Shown here: piece after piece, positions 6,232-7,818 of the stretch
Numbering within the stretch: the first letter of the stretch is position 1
Layout of the letters: each line of letters opens with the position of its first letter
Assembly: GCA_046719185.1 (NCBI GenBank)
Contig: JBDNDK010000114.1
Span: forward strand, 1-7,818
Origin: JBDNDK01 sp046719185
Lineage (GTDB): Bacteria; Armatimonadota; UBA5829
Length of the DNA: 7,818 nucleotides
Direction: 5' to 3'
The notes under the pieces: generated by a model
Seen by the model: only the letters and a program-made list of their open reading frames with translations
What the model was told of the DNA's origin: nothing
The model's database searches: none
Position numbers and translations under genes: made by a program

Positions 6232-7233
6232 TTATAAGTATATCTTGGTATCTTTTGCTGTGCTTGGCTCAGCATTTCTCAGTTCTTCAGCTTTTTCTTC
6301 AGCAAGAGTATCATTGATGAAGTTTCCAGCACCAGATTCACATCCAGCCAAATATTTTAGCTTATTTGCTGTTCTGTATGGAGGATGGAATTGAATATTA
6401 TAGTGGAAATAGCTATGGTCTCTGCTATCAGTTGGGGCTTGGTGCATAATCATCATATATGGCAGAGAAAATCCCCATAAATTGTCATATTTGGTTAAGA
6501 CCACTTTTAGGATATTTGCCAGATGATCTCTTTCTTTGTCATCTAAACTAGACATATCAGATTTATGATTTTTTGGAAGTATATATACTTCATAAGGAAA
6601 TCTGGCAAAGAAAGGAATAAATGCAACAAACAAATCATTTTCTGCAACTATTCTTCTTCCATCTTTTTTTTCTTCCTCAATAATATTGCAGTATAGGCAT
6701 TTGCCATTTTTCTGGTGATATGCCTTACTTGAATTGAGCTCTTGCTGAATAAATGGAGGAATAAATGGGAATGCATATATCTGACCATGTGGGTGAGTGA
6801 GAGTAACACCTATTTCTTTGCCTTTGTTCTCAAAGATAAGCACATAATCTATAAAATCTCTGCCTCCTAATTCCTCATATCTATCTGCCCATACTTCAAT
6901 TAGATTTCTAATTTGAGTTATACTGGAATCTGCAAGCGTACCATTATGATTTGGTGTATAGACAACAACTTCACATATACCATCTGCTGGCTTTATCTTA
7001 TATAGATCAGTTTCTTCAACTGCAGGTCTTGGTGCAGGATGACTTAATGAAGGAAATCTATTTTCAAATACAACTATTTCATAATCCTCAGAGGGTATCT
7101 CTGTAGGGAATGATCCTTTTTTTGTTGGACAAAGTGGGCAATAATCATCTGGAGGAAGAAAAGTTCTATCCTGCCTATGAGTGGCAGTTATTACCCATTG
7201 TTCTAACACAGGATGCCATCTAAGTTCAGACAC
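6232..7233 (-). CDS. galT: Galactose-1-phosphate uridylyltransferase
   Basis: GalT moves UMP from UDP-glucose to galactose 1-phosphate through a covalent uridylyl-histidine, in the cytoplasmic Leloir pathway. The 333 residues are about family length. The active-site HPHGQ is at 147-151 with His149 as the nucleophile. Zinc-site residues are Cys32 and Cys35 (CPLC), His96 (YTPNHNGTL) and His147. Other family blocks are ENRFPSL (57-63), a second CLYC (179-182), FHYNIQFHPPYRT (276-288) and GAGNFINDTLAEEKAEELR (301-319). The start is GTG, with AGGAG ten bases upstream, and its first base is the last base of the preceding small gene's stop codon (TAGTG), so translation is probably coupled. It lies 25 bases before galK. 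No galE is in the window; the epimerase would have to be encoded elsewhere. Confidence 0.95.
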   Translation of the reverse strand: MSELRWHPVLEQWVITATHRQDRTFLPPDDYCPLCPTKKGSFPTEIPSEDYEIVVFENRFPSLSHPAPRPAVEETDLYKIKPADGICEVVVYTPNHNGTLADSSITQIRNLIEVWADRYEELGGRDFIDYVLIFENKGKEIGVTLTHPHGQIYAFPFIPPFIQQELNSSKAYHQKNGKCLYCNIIEEEKKDGRRIVAENDLFVAFIPFFARFPYEVYILPKNHKSDMSSLDDKERDHLANILKVVLTKYDNLWGFSLPYMMIMHQAPTDSRDHSYFHYNIQFHPPYRTANKLKYLAGCESGAGNFINDTLAEEKAEELRNAEPSTAKDTKIYL

Positions 7234-7382
7234 TAATCATCTTCTCCTTTTGTATCAGTTTCTTTTTTATTGTTACAGCAGCAGGAGCTGCATTCAGATT
7301 TTTCATTTTCATCATTTTCAAAAGTGTAGTATATTAAGTATCTGTTGCCTTCTATTTTTATTCTTTCTTTATTCATTTTCAT
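7233..7382 (-). CDS. 49-residue cysteine-rich small protein
   Basis: I do not recognise this gene. It fills the gap between the uridylyltransferase and galT. The ATG at 7382 lies two bases after the upstream stop codon, AGGAG (7392-7396) lies nine bases before it, and the TAG stop shares its G with the galT GTG start. These three junctions make it a convincing gene. The protein has a basic start (MKMNKERIKIEGNR), a short strand-like hydrophobic piece (YLIYYTF, 15-21), an acidic stretch (ENDENEKSE) and a cysteine cluster, CSSCCC, with Cys at 31, 34, 35 and 36. The tail is polar and charged and ends GEDD. There is no signal peptide or membrane helix. The CxxCCC cluster could bind a metal or be redox-active, possibly serving the zinc-containing GalT, but this is a guess. 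A start at the second Met (7376) is possible. Confidence 0.78.
   Translation of the reverse strand: MKMNKERIKIEGNRYLIYYTFENDENEKSECSSCCCNNKKETDTKGEDD
7244..7248 (-). promoter_or_regulatory. Ribosome-binding site of galT within the small gene
   Basis: AGGAG on the minus strand lies ten bases before the GTG start at 7233 and inside the last codons of the 49-residue gene. It supports the GTG start and means that ribosomes finishing the small gene pass over the galT initiation site. Confidence 0.7.
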
Positions 7383-7384
7383 TT

Positions 7385-7818
7385 TTATCTGCTCCTAAGT
7401 ATATTCTCTACTGTCTCCAGCTCAGAGAGAGTATTTATTCCCAATAATTCTTTATAATCACAACCTACTGATGTTATAGTTTTGTTCTGCTCAACAGCTA
7501 TTCTAACCATATCAGTTAGATTATATTCTCCAGTTGCATTTTGCTTTATTTGATGGATATTTGAAAAGAGCCATTTTGAATCAAATATATAAGCTCCTCC
7601 ATTCACTTCTTTAATTGCTTTTTGCTCATCAGATACACATTTTTCTTCTGCAATTCCAATTATATTTTCATTGCTATTTCTAATAATTCTGCCATATCCT
7701 GTTGGGTTATCAAGTATAGAGGAAGCTAGAGTGATAACAGCTTTTAATGAATTATGCTGATACATCATTTTTCTGAGTGTGTCAGATGAAAATAAAGGGC
7801 TGTCAGCATTTCTGGAGG
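7385..7818 (-). CDS. GlmU-type sugar-1-phosphate uridylyltransferase, N-terminally cut by window edge
   Basis: This nucleotidyltransferase of the GlmU N-terminal domain family forms a UDP-sugar from UTP and a sugar 1-phosphate, classically N-acetylglucosamine 1-phosphate. The frame is open to the right edge, so the Met at 7768 is internal; about 143 codons are visible. Landmarks in order are NADSPLFSSDTLRKM (GlmU GDxPL segment, metal-binding Asp), DNPTGYGRIIRN, GIAEEKCVSDEQKAIKEVN, GEYNLTDMVRIA and LLGINTLSEL, which holds the Asn of the GVN motif. GGAYIFD replaces the more usual NTGIY-type segment. The protein stops soon after that motif, so the left-handed beta-helix acetyltransferase half of bifunctional GlmU is missing. 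With no galE nearby, it may provide a UDP-hexose for or from the galT/galK products, but the sugar substrate cannot be read from the sequence. The 49-residue gene follows after two bases. Confidence 0.88.
   Translation of the reverse strand, partial: SRNADSPLFSSDTLRKMMYQHNSLKAVITLASSILDNPTGYGRIIRNSNENIIGIAEEKCVSDEQKAIKEVNGGAYIFDSKWLFSNIHQIKQNATGEYNLTDMVRIAVEQNKTITSVGCDYKELLGINTLSELETVENILRSR
7392..7396 (-). promoter_or_regulatory. Ribosome-binding site of the 49-residue small gene
   Basis: AGGAG, within TTAGGAGCAG on the minus strand, lies in the last codons of the uridylyltransferase gene, nine bases before the ATG at 7382. It is as good as the sites of the large genes and is the main reason for accepting the small gene. 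Confidence 0.75.

Noticed and set aside
7181..7447. 88-codon plus-strand frame across the galT start
   Set aside because: It runs antisense over galT, the 49-residue gene and the uridylyltransferase end; its Ser/Phe/Cys-rich composition is typical of a shadow frame.

Overview
The window comes from an AT-rich bacterial chromosome. Ribosome-binding sites are of the AGGAGG/AGGA type and genes are packed closely on one strand. A methyl-accepting chemotaxis protein tail implies a chemotactic organism. Nothing here fixes the phylum, and I saw no phage, insertion sequence, CRISPR, tRNA or rRNA signal.

Layout: positions 1-247 (+) hold the C-terminal end of a chemotaxis receptor. It converges on a long minus-strand cluster, with a strong hairpin terminator (311-353) between them. 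Everything else reads right to left on the minus strand. In order of transcription the genes are: the C-terminal part of a GlmU-type sugar-1-phosphate uridylyltransferase without an acyltransferase domain (7818-7385, cut by the window edge); a 49-residue cysteine-rich small protein (7382-7233); galT (7233-6232, GTG start); a galK-type kinase (6206-5043); a zinc-ribbon single-pass membrane protein (5011-4448); thiM (4432-3623); an unrecognised 364-residue protein with its own good promoter (3550-2456); a TIM-barrel sugar isomerase/epimerase-like protein one base downstream (2454-1615); and, after a 178-base gap with a candidate promoter and operator, a mannose-1-phosphate guanylyltransferase (1436-366).

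How the genes fit together: the theme is activation of sugars as sugar 1-phosphates and nucleotide sugars. GalK makes a hexose 1-phosphate, GalT exchanges it with UDP-glucose, the GlmU-like enzyme can make a UDP-sugar from UTP, and ManC makes GDP-mannose. No galE is present. From galT to thiM the gaps are 31 bases or less, so one transcript from a promoter beyond the right edge is likely. The 364-residue protein and the TIM-barrel protein look like a separately promoted, translationally coupled pair.

Points most worth a second look: the unlisted 49-residue CxxCCC protein, which shares one base with galT (TAGTG); the kinase's replacement of the family's sugar-contacting Glu by Ile; the stand-alone uridylyltransferase beside galT/galK; and the unknown protein paired with the TIM-barrel enzyme.
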